Source: Paenibacillus sp. S150 (GTDB lineage: Bacteria > Bacillota > Bacilli > Paenibacillales > Paenibacillaceae). Taken from it: DNA of 64,000 bases. A program made the position numbers and the translations under genes. The first letter of the stretch is position 1; every line of letters starts with the position of its first letter. The stretch is from positions 1 to 64,000 of the forward strand of contig NZ_JACBYI010000021.1 of the NCBI RefSeq assembly GCF_019352175.1, in the 5' to 3' direction. The notes beneath the pieces were generated by a model that was not told where the DNA came from, searched no databases, and worked only from the letters and a program-made list of their open reading frames with translations. This document shows, one piece after another, positions 41,520 to 51,316 of the stretch.

Positions 41520-41906
41520 TCTTTGTTGGATAAACGGCAATGAAGTGCACAATAGTTGGAACTGACTGCAACAGTGCAATCAAATGCGCCAGCATACGCT
41601 ATTTCCAGGTATCCCCATTCCATTTCCGCGTGATATCCTTAAAATTCATTTAATACCTTTATTTCCATATAAGGGGGGCGGCGGTTCTGGATAGAGGAAG
41701 TACAATGAAAATTGGAGGGTGATTATTTTGTTATTCATTTGAAGCAGTTGAACCTATTGTTGGCTATAGCAGTGCAAACAATTAAATACACTAGTCACCG
41801 GCGTTTGAGCAAATAACTCCTTTTTTCACAATAGATAATTATAAAGATTACGGCAGAGGCGCTAAAAATGAAAGATTACAAAATATTTTTTAAGGAGATT
41901 AATATC
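41520..41906. other. AT-rich intergenic stretch
   Basis: About 390 bp between des and the small metalloprotease-like gene. It becomes AT-rich after 41630. No promoter pair, repeat or convincing gene was identified. Confidence 0.4.
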
Positions 41907-42292
41907 ATGAAAAAGATACTTCAAAAATGTTTTAGTACATTGCAGTTTCTATTTCTGTACCGGCTTTAACAACTACCATGGTATCAGCTGAAGCCGATCC
42001 TGATTGGGGGGCTCAGTTCCCGGGTATCAATGTGCCATATAACAGTTACAACGATAGTTGGAAAACGCCAATGGATTCTCGAACTATCAACAGGGATGCT
42101 GCAAATTTTTCAAACTTTGTTAAATCCGTTTTGGTTCACGAATATGGTCACATTTTTTGTCTGGATCATACTGTCCAAACATCTATCATGAATGACTCAC
42201 GTGATCGGAATACAATGACAACTCCACAGCAATTCGATATTGATGAAGTGAATTCTGTCTATAACTTAGGAGGAATAAATTATGAAGCATAA
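41907..42292 (+). pseudogene. Frameshifted small secreted zinc-metalloprotease-like gene
   Basis: A start (ATG 41907) with an ideal AAGGAG site opens MKKILQKCFSTL and then stops early in that frame. Shifting frame near 41943 gives AVSISVPALTTTMVSAEADP, completing a normal signal peptide, and runs on to 42292. The mature part contains the zinc-protease motif VLVHEYGHIFCLDHT (HExxH plus a third His), like matrixin-type proteases, but at about 100 residues it is shorter than a full catalytic domain. AT-rich composition differs from the flanks and suggests transfer. It is probably inactive unless the shift is a sequencing error. Confidence 0.65.
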
Positions 42293-42362
42293 ATCAATTT
42301 TCATTAGTCCCGTTTGCCTAGTTGTGGTTATTGCCGGAATTTTCTTCTTCAGTTTGAACTGA
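42282..42362 (+). CDS. 26-residue membrane peptide
   Basis: An ATG at 42282, with TAGGAGGAATAAAT before it, opens a tiny frame reading MKHKSIFISPVCLVVVIAGI and ending FFFSLN. It is a single hydrophobic helix with a basic start, overlapping the end of the metalloprotease-like gene. It could be a real small membrane peptide or the truncated signal region of a lost second gene of the island. Confidence 0.45.
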   Translation: MKHKSIFISPVCLVVVIAGIFFFSLN

Positions 42363-42458
42363 ACCCGCCAAGGTTTTAATATGGTATAACCTTATCTTTA
42401 CAGCCTTTTTGATGGGCTTCTGATTTCAGTGACCTCACTTAGTGCGCATACACACCCT

Positions 42459-44057
42459 TCAGTTCGCCTGCCGGGAATTCATCTCGCGGTATTCCGTCGG
42501 CGTTTTGCCGGTGGCTTTTTTGAACACCTGTGTAAAGTAGCGCGGGTCCTGATAGCCGACAAGCGGCGCAACCTGATAGACCTTGACATTGCTGTTCTGC
42601 AGGATATATTTGGCTTTCTCCATCCGGCAGTGGGTCACGAACTCCAGGAAGGTATAGCCGGAGAGCTGCTTGAACAGCGTGCAGAAATGGCTGATGCTTA
42701 AGCCGGCTAGCTCCGATACCTCCTCAATGCTGAGATCTTTGTGGTAGTTGGCCTCAATATACCGTTTGGACTTCTCGACCACGCTCCGGCCATCCTCACG
42801 GGCAGCGGATTTATTGCTCTCCAGCATCCGCTCGCGGAATTCCGCCTTCAGTGCCGCAATCATCGAGGGGAGGGTGCCCAGCCCGTGCAGCCTGCTGAGC
42901 AGAGCCTCCAGCGGCCAGTCCGTATGCATATTCAGGTGCTCAAATTGTCTGTACAGCACAACAATCATCTCAATGATCAGTCTCTCGGCAAGCTCCTGCG
43001 GAAGGCCCTGGGCTTCAATGAAGGCGGCCATCTCGTCGAATAAGGACAGCATACGCTCAAGATCCAGAGTCCTTATACTCTCAATCAGCGCAAGCTCCAG
43101 CTGCTTCGGATACTTCACTTCCCTCCGGCCCGTCCCCGGTGTCTCCTCATCAATGAACACTCCGGCCTGCCCGGAATAAAAGCGCTGGTACAGCGCTTTG
43201 CAGGCGAGCGGGTATACGGCGCTCAATTGATCGATGCCCCGCGTGGTGCGGCTGATGCCCACGGAGCATTCCAGCTTGGAAAATCTTTTGATACCGGCGG
43301 TCAGCTGCCCGCCGAGCTCTCTTTTGCCGGCATCCCGGCTTCCCGGGAAGAGCAGAATCCACTCTCCGTTATAGAACGGAAAGACAGACAGCACGCCGTT
43401 CTCCAGCGACCACTCTTCGAGAATGTTCCGCACGGCGAACAGCCAGAGGCGTTTCTCCCCGGCACTCCACTGTGCGGTCAAGGAAGCATAATCATCCAGC
43501 CGGACGACAGCCATGAAGTAGTCGCTCTCCAGCTCGCTGTTCTCCAGCCATTTCAGATGCTGCAGCGGCCGCGGATTGCCGAGCGTGAACTCGGCGAACA
43601 TCCGCTCGCGGGCCAGCATGGACAAGGTCTGCACCGAGAGCATCAGCTGCTCGTTCTCCTTTTGACGGTCCAGCTTGACCCTGGCCCGGGCCAGCATCTC
43701 CGTCAATTCCTCGTGGTCAATCGGCTTCAGCAAATAATCAAAGGCTCCCTGCCGCAGCGCCTCCCTGGCATATTCGAACTCTCCGTAGCCGCTGATGAAG
43801 ATAAAGATCAGCTTGCCGCTGCGCGGCAGCACCTCCTTCATCAGCGCAATGCCGTCAAGCACCGGCATGCGGATATCGCTGATGATGATCTGCGGCGCCG
43901 TATCCTCGATCAGGCTTAGCGCCGCTTCCCCATTTCGCGCCTCGCCCACAATGCTGAGCCCCAGTTCCTCCCATGGAATGGCCACCTTCAAGCTTCGCAG
44001 AATAATCGGTTCATCGTCCACCAGCAGCACCTTGTACTTCTCCTGTGTTGCACCCAT
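42459..44057 (-). CDS. YesN-type response regulator with AraC DNA-binding domain
   Basis: This 532-residue response regulator has a receiver domain at the N-terminus (DDEP near residue 16, phospho-Asp in IIISDIRMPVLDG, Lys in YLLKPIDHEE), a long middle region, and an AraC-type double helix-turn-helix at the C-terminus (SIEEVSELAGLSISHF; LVGYQDPRYFTQVFKKATG). It is the last gene of the carbohydrate transporter operon, 18 bp after the anchored binding protein, and partners the YesM-like kinase two genes upstream. It likely activates the transporter genes. Confidence 0.93.
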   Translation of the reverse strand: MGATQEKYKVLLVDDEPIILRSLKVAIPWEELGLSIVGEARNGEAALSLIEDTAPQIIISDIRMPVLDGIALMKEVLPRSGKLIFIFISGYGEFEYAREALRQGAFDYLLKPIDHEELTEMLARARVKLDRQKENEQLMLSVQTLSMLARERMFAEFTLGNPRPLQHLKWLENSELESDYFMAVVRLDDYASLTAQWSAGEKRLWLFAVRNILEEWSLENGVLSVFPFYNGEWILLFPGSRDAGKRELGGQLTAGIKRFSKLECSVGISRTTRGIDQLSAVYPLACKALYQRFYSGQAGVFIDEETPGTGRREVKYPKQLELALIESIRTLDLERMLSLFDEMAAFIEAQGLPQELAERLIIEMIVVLYRQFEHLNMHTDWPLEALLSRLHGLGTLPSMIAALKAEFRERMLESNKSAAREDGRSVVEKSKRYIEANYHKDLSIEEVSELAGLSISHFCTLFKQLSGYTFLEFVTHCRMEKAKYILQNSNVKVYQVAPLVGYQDPRYFTQVFKKATGKTPTEYREMNSRQAN

Positions 44058-44075
44058 CTAAAGACCCCCCCAGGC

Positions 44076-45443
44076 TTATTGAATGGCCGAGCTCTGTATT
44101 AATTCCCAGTACTGCTTCGAGGCGGATTGCAGCTGCGCAAGCGCCTGGTCTCCTTGCAGGCCCCCATCGATCATTTCTTCGATGACACTCAGGAATGTTT
44201 TCTTCACTTCCGGCGACAGCAGATTGTCATAAGGCACAAAGCTTTGCCGGTTATCCTCCATCATCCCCATTACCTGGGCAAACACCGGTCCTGTGCGGCC
44301 CGGGTCAATGGCAATGCGCATGGACGGAATTCTTAAGCCTTCGTACACGATCCGTTCCTGTATCTCCCGGGTATAGAATGCCTTCATCAATTCCAGCGCC
44401 GCCTCCCGTTTGGCGCCGGCCAGGCTGGAGGACAGTCCGATCCCGATGGTGTACCCGCCTGCAATAGAAGCTTCCTTGCCGCGGGTCAGTGCCGGGAATG
44501 GAATAACCCCCACCTTGTTCTGGAAATCAGCAGGCGCCGTCTCCCCCGAGAACAGGTTAATATCCCAGTTGCCGTTCAAATACATGGCTGCCTTCCCGCC
44601 GGTGAACAGCCGGACCGCATTTTCCGGCGATAAGTCATTGGATGCCGGACTGAAAGCCTCCTCGTCAATCCATTGGCCCAGATGCCGGAAAGCCTGCTTG
44701 TAATAGCTGTTCTGAAAGCTGGACCCGTCCTTCCCGTTGACCAGCTTCATGATCAGCTCCGGACCGGCATAGCGGTCCATCAGATAATGGGCAAAAATCC
44801 CGGCAGGCCAGCGGTCTTCATTGCCCAGCGCAAAGGGAATATAGCCTCCCTGCTTCAATTGAAGGATGGCCTGATCCAATTCAGCCAGCGTCTCAGGAAC
44901 CTTGATGCTCAGCCTGCTGAAGATTTCCCTGCTGAAGTACAGCGGCTCCGCATTGCCTTCGATCGGCAGCCCGTAGATATGGTTGTTGAACGTCCACAGG
45001 TGAAGATCCTTGAACTGATCCGCCAGGCCGTTCTCCCGGGCAAAATCCGTCAAATCCATCAGGCGGCTGGAGCGCACGTAAGGCTCGATCTCCGCCCCTC
45101 CGAACAGCACGAACATATCCGGCGGCGTGCCGGTCACCATTTCGCTTTTCAGCTTCTGCTCGCGGTGTATCGTCTGGTCCAGTCCCTCGAAATTCACCTT
45201 CACGTTGGGATGCTCCCGCTGATAATCCTGCACAACCTCCTCGAAAATCGCCAGCAGGGGCCGGTCATGCTCCTTAATCCAGAAATGGCGGAAGGTAAGG
45301 GTGATTTTCTCCTGTGAATTATCCTCGATCGGCTCCCTGTCGCCCTGCATAATGAAGAGAACTGCCCCTGACATCAGGAGGATGTACAGGATAATCCAGC
45401 CCCGTTGGGTCAGCCATCTTACAGCCGTCTGCTTCTTGGTCAT
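44076..45443 (-). CDS. Membrane-anchored extracellular sugar-binding protein (SBP family 1)
   Basis: This 455-residue binding protein of the maltose/multiple-sugar type has an N-terminal signal-anchor helix (GWIILYILLMSGAVLFIM) but no lipobox, so it stays tethered by a transmembrane segment. The body holds typical SBP1 stretches (FEEVVQDYQREHPNVKVNFE; AAMYLNGNWDINLFSGE). It is coded between the YesM kinase and the YesN regulator, apart from the lipoprotein SBP at 49156-50508. That position suggests it feeds the kinase sugar-occupancy information. The ATG at 45443 follows GGGAGCGG; an ATG at 45461 in an ATGA overlap is also possible. Confidence 0.87.
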   Translation of the reverse strand: MTKKQTAVRWLTQRGWIILYILLMSGAVLFIMQGDREPIEDNSQEKITLTFRHFWIKEHDRPLLAIFEEVVQDYQREHPNVKVNFEGLDQTIHREQKLKSEMVTGTPPDMFVLFGGAEIEPYVRSSRLMDLTDFARENGLADQFKDLHLWTFNNHIYGLPIEGNAEPLYFSREIFSRLSIKVPETLAELDQAILQLKQGGYIPFALGNEDRWPAGIFAHYLMDRYAGPELIMKLVNGKDGSSFQNSYYKQAFRHLGQWIDEEAFSPASNDLSPENAVRLFTGGKAAMYLNGNWDINLFSGETAPADFQNKVGVIPFPALTRGKEASIAGGYTIGIGLSSSLAGAKREAALELMKAFYTREIQERIVYEGLRIPSMRIAIDPGRTGPVFAQVMGMMEDNRQSFVPYDNLLSPEVKKTFLSVIEEMIDGGLQGDQALAQLQSASKQYWELIQSSAIQ

Positions 45444-45457
45444 CCGGTCCGCTCCCG

Positions 45458-47182
45458 TCATGGCTGAATTCTCGGAATGCGGATGCAAATCGTTGACCCG
45501 CAGCCCGGAGACGAACAGACCAGAATGCCGTAAGGATTGCCGAACCGGATATTCAGGCGTTCATGGACATTTTTCAGCCCGACGCCGCTGTCGCTGTATT
45601 TCTTCGGATTGGTCCGTTCCTTGTTCCACAGGCTCATCAGAGTGGCAAGCTCGAAGCCCGGGCCGTTGTCCTTAACGATAATGATCAGATCCTTCCCCGT
45701 CTCCTCCGCAGAGATTGTAATCACCCCATGCTCCTCCATCTGTTCAATGGCATGGTACAGCGCATTTTCAACAATCGGCTGAACAATAAGCTTCTGGGTC
45801 ATCAGGCTCTTCAGCGATTCGGGAAGCTCCAGCGCATAGGAGAACTTGTCTTCAAAGCGGAATTTCTGAATATCCAGATAATGGCGGACATGCTCAAACT
45901 CCATCTGCAGCGGGATCAGCTCCTGATTCTGGCTGATGCTGATCCGCAGCAGCTTGCCCAGAGAGATGACCATTTTGCTGATATCCCTGTTTCCGGCCAG
46001 CACAGCCATCGAATTGATCGATTCGAGTGAATTATAGATAAAATGCGGGTTAATCTGCGCCATCAGCGCCTGCATCTCCGCTTCCTTCTTGCGGCCCTGC
46101 TCTGTCTGCACCTGCCCGACCAGCTCTACGATCTGTGAGCTCATCCGGTTGAAGCCGTCGATCAGCGAATCGCTCTCATCTTCGGCACGGGTCGGCAGGG
46201 TGATGGGCGTGAAGATCCCCTGCTTGACCCGCTTCATGCCGTTCACCGCACTGTTGATGCTGCGCACGAGCCTGCGCACAAAATAATGGTCGAACAAAAA
46301 AGCGGATATGAGGGAAACCGTCCCCAGGATGATCGCAATATTGCGGATTGATACGGACTCCGAGTAAATCAGATTCATCGGTGTAATCGCTGCCAAATAC
46401 CAGTCCGAATTATGTGAAGGCAGGAAGGTAATCAATGATTTCTCCCCTTGGTAATTGTCGATGTAATAGTCCTGCGCTTGGGTATAGCTCTCCTGTAAAA
46501 AAGGAAAATCCGTGCGCTGCCCGATATGCTCGCCGGATTTGTTAAAGACGATATTCCCCTGCTTGTTCACCAGCAGAATATCCCCCTCCTTAAGCGTAGC
46601 GGCCTCCCAGAAAATCTGGTCCAGCAAATCCGGCTTCACATAGACCACCAGATAGCCGATATCCTCCAGCGAATAGTAATCCTTAATAATCCTGGCCTGC
46701 ACCAGCACGGGCTTGCCGGAGAATTCCGAGCCGTTCTCGCCCGGACCGGACCAGACGGGACGCCCTTCGGCGCTCTCCATGGCCCCGTACCAGATCTGCC
46801 CCTGCATATCCGCGAAGGACATCGGCGCGTTGTATTGGTACAGCAGGCGGTCCTTGCCGTACAGACTGAACGAGGTAATCATCGGGTGGTTGATCAGCAG
46901 ATTGTTGATCTCCTGCTTGCGGTCATACGTCAGCACAAAATCCGGCTGCTTCAGTGACTGCTGAATCGCCGGCTGCGTAATCGCCGAATTGGTAATGGAT
47001 GAAATTTCACTCAGGGCGAACTTTAGCTTGCGGTCCGTCTCCAGAAGTGAAATCCAGTAGAAATTGCTGGATTTCTTCTCCATCGCATTGGAAAAATTAA
47101 CATACGTAACGCTTCCCATCACAATGACGGGGATGAACACGAGAAGAATAATAGCGAACAAAATTTTGCGGCGGAGCTTCAT
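45458..47182 (-). CDS. YesM-type sensor histidine kinase
   Basis: This 574-residue kinase has a transmembrane helix at residues 7-27, an extracellular Cache-like sensing domain (about 35-280), a second helix (about 290-310), a HAMP domain, then a His_kinase domain with the phospho-His in MAQINPHFIYNSLESINSMA and an ATPase domain (IVKDNGPGFEL; GVGLKNVHERLN). It partners the YesN regulator downstream. It lies 63 bp after the permease gene, so kinase and transporter share an operon. Confidence 0.93.
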   Translation of the reverse strand: MKLRRKILFAIILLVFIPVIVMGSVTYVNFSNAMEKKSSNFYWISLLETDRKLKFALSEISSITNSAITQPAIQQSLKQPDFVLTYDRKQEINNLLINHPMITSFSLYGKDRLLYQYNAPMSFADMQGQIWYGAMESAEGRPVWSGPGENGSEFSGKPVLVQARIIKDYYSLEDIGYLVVYVKPDLLDQIFWEAATLKEGDILLVNKQGNIVFNKSGEHIGQRTDFPFLQESYTQAQDYYIDNYQGEKSLITFLPSHNSDWYLAAITPMNLIYSESVSIRNIAIILGTVSLISAFLFDHYFVRRLVRSINSAVNGMKRVKQGIFTPITLPTRAEDESDSLIDGFNRMSSQIVELVGQVQTEQGRKKEAEMQALMAQINPHFIYNSLESINSMAVLAGNRDISKMVISLGKLLRISISQNQELIPLQMEFEHVRHYLDIQKFRFEDKFSYALELPESLKSLMTQKLIVQPIVENALYHAIEQMEEHGVITISAEETGKDLIIIVKDNGPGFELATLMSLWNKERTNPKKYSDSGVGLKNVHERLNIRFGNPYGILVCSSPGCGSTICIRIPRIQP

Positions 47183-47245
47183 ATTTCTTTCCTTCCTCCT
47201 GCTGTCCTATGTCCTTATTATTCTTCACGGCAATCCTTATTTCCT

Positions 47246-48109
47246 TTAGCTCTTAATGGCACCGGAGGTCAGTCCGGCAATGACCCAGCGGCTGAAGAGC
47301 AGGAACACGACCAGCAGCGGCAGGGTTGCCGTGAAGGTGGCGGACATGATCATTCCGTAATCCAGCCCGTCGCGTGTGGTGAACAGCTGCTGGAGGGCAA
47401 TCTGGATCGTATAATGCTCCTTGTTCTTCAGCACGACGAGCGGCCAGAAGAAATCATTCCACACCGTCATGAAATTCAGAATGCCGAGTGTAGCCATCGC
47501 CGGAGTAATAACCGGGATGGCAATGTTCCAGAAAATGCGGAAATGTCCCCCGCCATCAATCCGGCCCGCTTCAATCAGCTCCGTATGCACGGCTGTGGAT
47601 ACGTACTGGCGCATCCAGAAGATTCCGAAGGCGTTGACCATCGCCGGCACAATCAGCGCCTTGAAGCTGTCGATCCAGTGCAGCTTTGCCATAATGACAT
47701 AGGTCGGCAGCACACCCAGCTGCTGCGGCACGAACAGGGTGGCAATCACGAAGTAGAACAGCACATTTTTGAACGGAAACTCATATTTGGCAAATGCATA
47801 ACCGGCCAGCGTACAGAAGAACACGACCGAAACCGTCACCATCGACGATACGAACAGGGAGTTGCCCAGCGCCTGGAAGAAATCCGCTTTATCCAGCACA
47901 CGCTTGAAGTTGTCCGCGAACTGGTCCCCGATGGTCAGCAGCGGCGGCACATGGAACACTGCGCCTTTGTCATTGGTACCTACCACAAACATCCAGTAAA
48001 ACGGGAAGATGGACACCAGGGCGCCCAGAATCAGCAGTACATAGAACCAGAATTTGCCGAACAAGCCAAGGTCGTCCGGATTTTTTTTGAATATTCGCAA
48101 GGTGCTCAC
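47246..48109 (-). CDS. Carbohydrate ABC transporter permease (MalG/AraQ type)
   Basis: This membrane subunit has 287 residues and six predicted helices, with the EAA loop ELIEAGRIDGGGHFRIFWNI that contacts the ATPase. It starts with GTG in a GTGA overlap with the partner permease gene. No ATPase gene occurs in the operon, which is common in Bacillales where a shared MsmX-like ATPase serves many importers. Substrate not predictable; the family covers maltose, arabinan, xylan and pectin oligosaccharides. Confidence 0.93.
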   Translation of the reverse strand: MSTLRIFKKNPDDLGLFGKFWFYVLLILGALVSIFPFYWMFVVGTNDKGAVFHVPPLLTIGDQFADNFKRVLDKADFFQALGNSLFVSSMVTVSVVFFCTLAGYAFAKYEFPFKNVLFYFVIATLFVPQQLGVLPTYVIMAKLHWIDSFKALIVPAMVNAFGIFWMRQYVSTAVHTELIEAGRIDGGGHFRIFWNIAIPVITPAMATLGILNFMTVWNDFFWPLVVLKNKEHYTIQIALQQLFTTRDGLDYGMIMSATFTATLPLLVVFLLFSRWVIAGLTSGAIKS

Positions 48110-49059
48110 GCCTTTTTCCCTCCTGTATCTCCGCCCATGCGGCTTGAGACCAGCATATTAAGCAAGGAGAAAATAATCGTGACGAGGAACAGCAAAACGG
48201 CCGTAGCCGACGCCGTACCAAAGAATCCGTTGCGGAAGGCTTCGCTGTACAGATAGGTAACCATCGTAATTCCCTCCTGCCTTGTCGAGCCGGTTCCGGA
48301 TTGGCCCAGGAATACATAAGGCTCCGTGAAAAGCTGGAGAGCGCCGATCGTTGAGAGCAGGGTTACAAAAATAATGAACGGGCGCAGGAGCGGCAGTGTA
48401 ATAAAAGTAAGCTGCTGTCTTCTGCTGGCTCCGTCGATGCGGGCCGCTTCATACAAATCCATCGGTATGCTCTGCAGGCCGGAGAGGAAAATGATCGCGT
48501 TATAGCCCGTCCAGCGCCACATGACCATTGTGGAAATGGCAATTTTGACCCCCCACCAGCCGGAGTTGAAGGCCATGCTCTCCAGGCCCAGGCCGTTCAG
48601 CATCCAGTTGATCATCCCGTTGTTTCCGAACAATGTGCTGAAGACCAGCGTAACGGCAACGATTGAGGTGATATTTGGCATGAAATAGAGAATGCGGAAT
48701 GTTTTTTTGAACCGGGTCATGCCGGAATGCAGCAGCACCGCCAGCAGCAGCGCCAGAATAATCTGCGGCACGGTTCCCATCAGGCCCATAATGAGCGTGT
48801 TGGTGAAGGAAATCCAAAAGGTGGGATCGCTCGTCACCAGATCATAGTTTTTCATGCCGACGAACTTCATGGGACCGAGTGCATCCCATTTGAAAAAGGA
48901 TAAATAGATCGTGAAAAAGATCGGGTACAGTCCAAATATCGAGAACAGAATAAAGAAAGGAGAAATGAAGGTATATGCGGTTATGCGGCTCCGTCTTTGT
49001 TCAGTTAAAAATGGGCGTTTGCGCTCGGCATGCGGACTCGCGAGTACGGGCTCAGCCAT
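48106..49059 (-). CDS. Carbohydrate ABC transporter permease (MalF/AraP type)
   Basis: This is the second permease of the importer, 317 residues with an N-terminal cytoplasmic arm, six helices and the EAA loop LYEAARIDGASRRQQLTFITLP. CTGGAGGTGTAAC precedes the ATG. It lies 96 bp after the binding-protein gene and overlaps the MalG-like gene by 4 bp. Confidence 0.93.
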   Translation of the reverse strand: MAEPVLASPHAERKRPFLTEQRRSRITAYTFISPFFILFSIFGLYPIFFTIYLSFFKWDALGPMKFVGMKNYDLVTSDPTFWISFTNTLIMGLMGTVPQIILALLLAVLLHSGMTRFKKTFRILYFMPNITSIVAVTLVFSTLFGNNGMINWMLNGLGLESMAFNSGWWGVKIAISTMVMWRWTGYNAIIFLSGLQSIPMDLYEAARIDGASRRQQLTFITLPLLRPFIIFVTLLSTIGALQLFTEPYVFLGQSGTGSTRQEGITMVTYLYSEAFRNGFFGTASATAVLLFLVTIIFSLLNMLVSSRMGGDTGGKKA

Positions 49060-49155
49060 GTTACACCTCCAGGGAATAGAACGTTTTTAAATCCGGACAC
49101 ACGGGGGATGCTGCCCCCATGAATCCGGACGGTCAAGACAACTCAATTGACAATC

Positions 49156-50508
49156 TTAGCCGCGTTCTGCCAGCGTTTTCGCCTGCTTCACAGCTTCATC
49201 CCATTCCTTGGCCGGATCGGCTTTCTTCTCCAGCACGTTTTTGAGCGCGTTCTTGAAGAAGGTGTCAGTCTGGTCATGCAGCGGACCGTAGTATACAGGC
49301 TTTACGCGGTTAGCCGATTTACCGAATTCAACCGCAGTCTGCTGGCCGCCGAAGAATTCATCCTTGAAATCCTTGAATGCAGGATCTTCGTACAGCGCAG
49401 GAACCGAAGGCATCAGACCCTTGGTCTTGAACGATTCAAGCTGGTTGTCTTTATTGACGAGCCACTGGATGAAGTCATAAGCTTCCTTGGGATGCTTGCC
49501 TTCCTTCGGCAGCGTGATGAACGATCCGCCCCAGTTGCCCGCTCCCTCAGGAAGCTGGGCGATTTTCCATTTGCCGGAGGAGTCCGGAGCATTGCTCTTG
49601 ATGTTTCCGGCCATCCATGCAGGTCCCATAACCACCGCAAAGGAACCGTCGCTCATGCCCTGGCCCCACTCGGGAGACCACAGCATCACGTTGCTGATCC
49701 AGCCTTCCTGGATGCCTTTTACCGTGAAATCATAGGCTTTCTTTACCTGCGGATTGGTGTCGCCGATGAACGTGCCGTCGGCCCTGCTGAAGTAGATTTC
49801 GTCAGCCGATTGATCGCGCAGCGCATTATAGGTCAGATCCGTCAGATCAACAAACGGCTTGCCGGTTTTTTCCTTGTACGCTTTGGCTGCAGCCGCAAAT
49901 TTATCCCAGGTATCAACGGCGGCTCCGAAGCCGTCAGGATCAGCCGGCAGTCCTGCCGCTTCCGCCAAATCAGCACGGTAGTACACAACTGTAGGACCGA
50001 TATCCGTTGGGAGGCCGAGCTGGAAGCTGCCGTCAACCGAAGAGGCTTGCTTCCATTTCCAGTCCAGATAATTGGCTTGAATATCCTTCGCTCCATAATC
50101 GTTCAAGTTATAGAATTTATCCTGAGCGCCCAGGAAGCGTTCCATGAAACCGATTTCAAGCTGAAAAATATCAGGCGCTCCCGAACCGGCCGACAAAGCT
50201 GTCGTCAGGTTGTTGTGGTGCGCCGTCTGGTCACCGGTGTTTTGCACCTTGACGGTAACGTTCGGATGCTCTTTGGTATACTCGTTGGCCAGCTCTTCAT
50301 AGTTCACGTTTCCGAGCGTCCAGAAAGAGAGCTCAATCTTGTCAGCCGGATCTGCAGCCCCTTCAGTCGCCGGAGCATTGCTGTTTTCTGCGTTGTTACC
50401 TGAATTCTCCGTGTTGTTTCCGGCGTTGTTGCTGCCTCCGCATCCTGCCAGTGAAGCGACGAGCAGGACGGCGGCTAACGACAGCGCCAGGTGCTTTGCT
50501 TTTCTCAT
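49156..50508 (-). CDS. Carbohydrate ABC transporter substrate-binding lipoprotein
   Basis: This 450-residue extracellular binding protein has a lipoprotein signal (lipobox VASLAGC, about residues 17-23) and an Asn/Gly-rich linker, then an SBP family 1 domain with ELSFWTLGNVNYEELANEYT at its start and a typical aromatic-rich ligand cleft (WLDWKWKQAS). AAAGGGG precedes the ATG. It is the first gene of an operon continuing with two permeases, kinase, anchored SBP and response regulator. Confidence 0.93.
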   Translation of the reverse strand: MRKAKHLALSLAAVLLVASLAGCGGSNNAGNNTENSGNNAENSNAPATEGAADPADKIELSFWTLGNVNYEELANEYTKEHPNVTVKVQNTGDQTAHHNNLTTALSAGSGAPDIFQLEIGFMERFLGAQDKFYNLNDYGAKDIQANYLDWKWKQASSVDGSFQLGLPTDIGPTVVYYRADLAEAAGLPADPDGFGAAVDTWDKFAAAAKAYKEKTGKPFVDLTDLTYNALRDQSADEIYFSRADGTFIGDTNPQVKKAYDFTVKGIQEGWISNVMLWSPEWGQGMSDGSFAVVMGPAWMAGNIKSNAPDSSGKWKIAQLPEGAGNWGGSFITLPKEGKHPKEAYDFIQWLVNKDNQLESFKTKGLMPSVPALYEDPAFKDFKDEFFGGQQTAVEFGKSANRVKPVYYGPLHDQTDTFFKNALKNVLEKKADPAKEWDEAVKQAKTLAERG

Positions 50509-51316
50509 TCCTCTGTACCCCTTTCGAAGGTTTCTCTTACAAGGTTTAGTGTACAGCAGGAAATCCGGATTTTTGAGGAGGCAAACTTCCGGTTTATGGT
50601 GGAAATACTTCTGATTTATTAGTTAGTTGATACATTTATTTTAATCTGTATAAAATCAGAAAATGAGGCTTGTCCGTGATCATCAGCCATATTAAAGAGA
50701 TTATGGAGGAGTCCGGTGGGGTATATTTTATTTTTTTAGGAAATTATGAATTTCTTTTGCTGAGGATAAGTTGTGTGTATAAATTCGGGTAAGTTTAAAT
50801 GCGTGGTAGTCGTGCTGAACCTGCGGGTTCTATGCTTTGCAGAAGGAAGTTCGGAATTATAGGGCTAACCGAGAATTAAGTTCACTTTTTCAACTTGGAC
50901 TTCCCTCCGGGTCAGCAGGCAACCTTATACCTGAAATCCCAAACGGATGCGCTGTCCAGTCAAGGAAGGCATAGCCGGGTTGTTCTGTACATCATTTGGA
51001 TTGTCGGGCCTCTTGTAACAATGTCCCGATCTCGCAGCTGGAGGCTTATTTATGCCCGCACCACATCACGGGTTATACCCAGGTATATAATTTCCACGGT
51101 TTGGCCGCATTTTTATGATGCCGCCCCTACAAATAAGAACATTAGTTCTCATTATATGCTCAATGCTCATTTTTCAGCAATGGTTTTATTTTTCATTACG
51201 CACAAAAAAAGCCCGCCGACCAATTAAGGTTGACGGGTTGTTCATAATTTCTCTTATACGGTAGATACGCGAAAAAGTCGGTTTAAACTAAAAGCTAGAA
51301 TTACATAAATACAGCG
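50509..51316. other. 808-bp intergenic region upstream of sugar transporter operon
   Basis: This holds the presumed promoter region of the transporter operon. A perfect palindrome AAATCCGGATTT (50561-50572) lies about 55 bp before the start and may be a regulator site. TTCTGATTT and AAATCAGAA (about 50602-50671) form a distant inverted pair. A plus-strand frame at 50895-51227 lacks a ribosome binding site and protein-like features. The collagen-like gene's terminator is at 51206-51241. Confidence 0.45.
51206..51241 (-). terminator. Terminator of the collagen-like spore-surface gene
   Basis: On the minus strand CCCGTCAACC pairs with GGTCGGCGGG around a short loop, followed by TTTTTTT. It lies about 75 bp past the stop. 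Confidence 0.85.

Noticed and set aside
50895..51227. 110-codon plus-strand frame in the 808-bp gap
   Set aside because: No ribosome binding site, mixed composition without domains, and it ends inside the terminator of the collagen-like gene.
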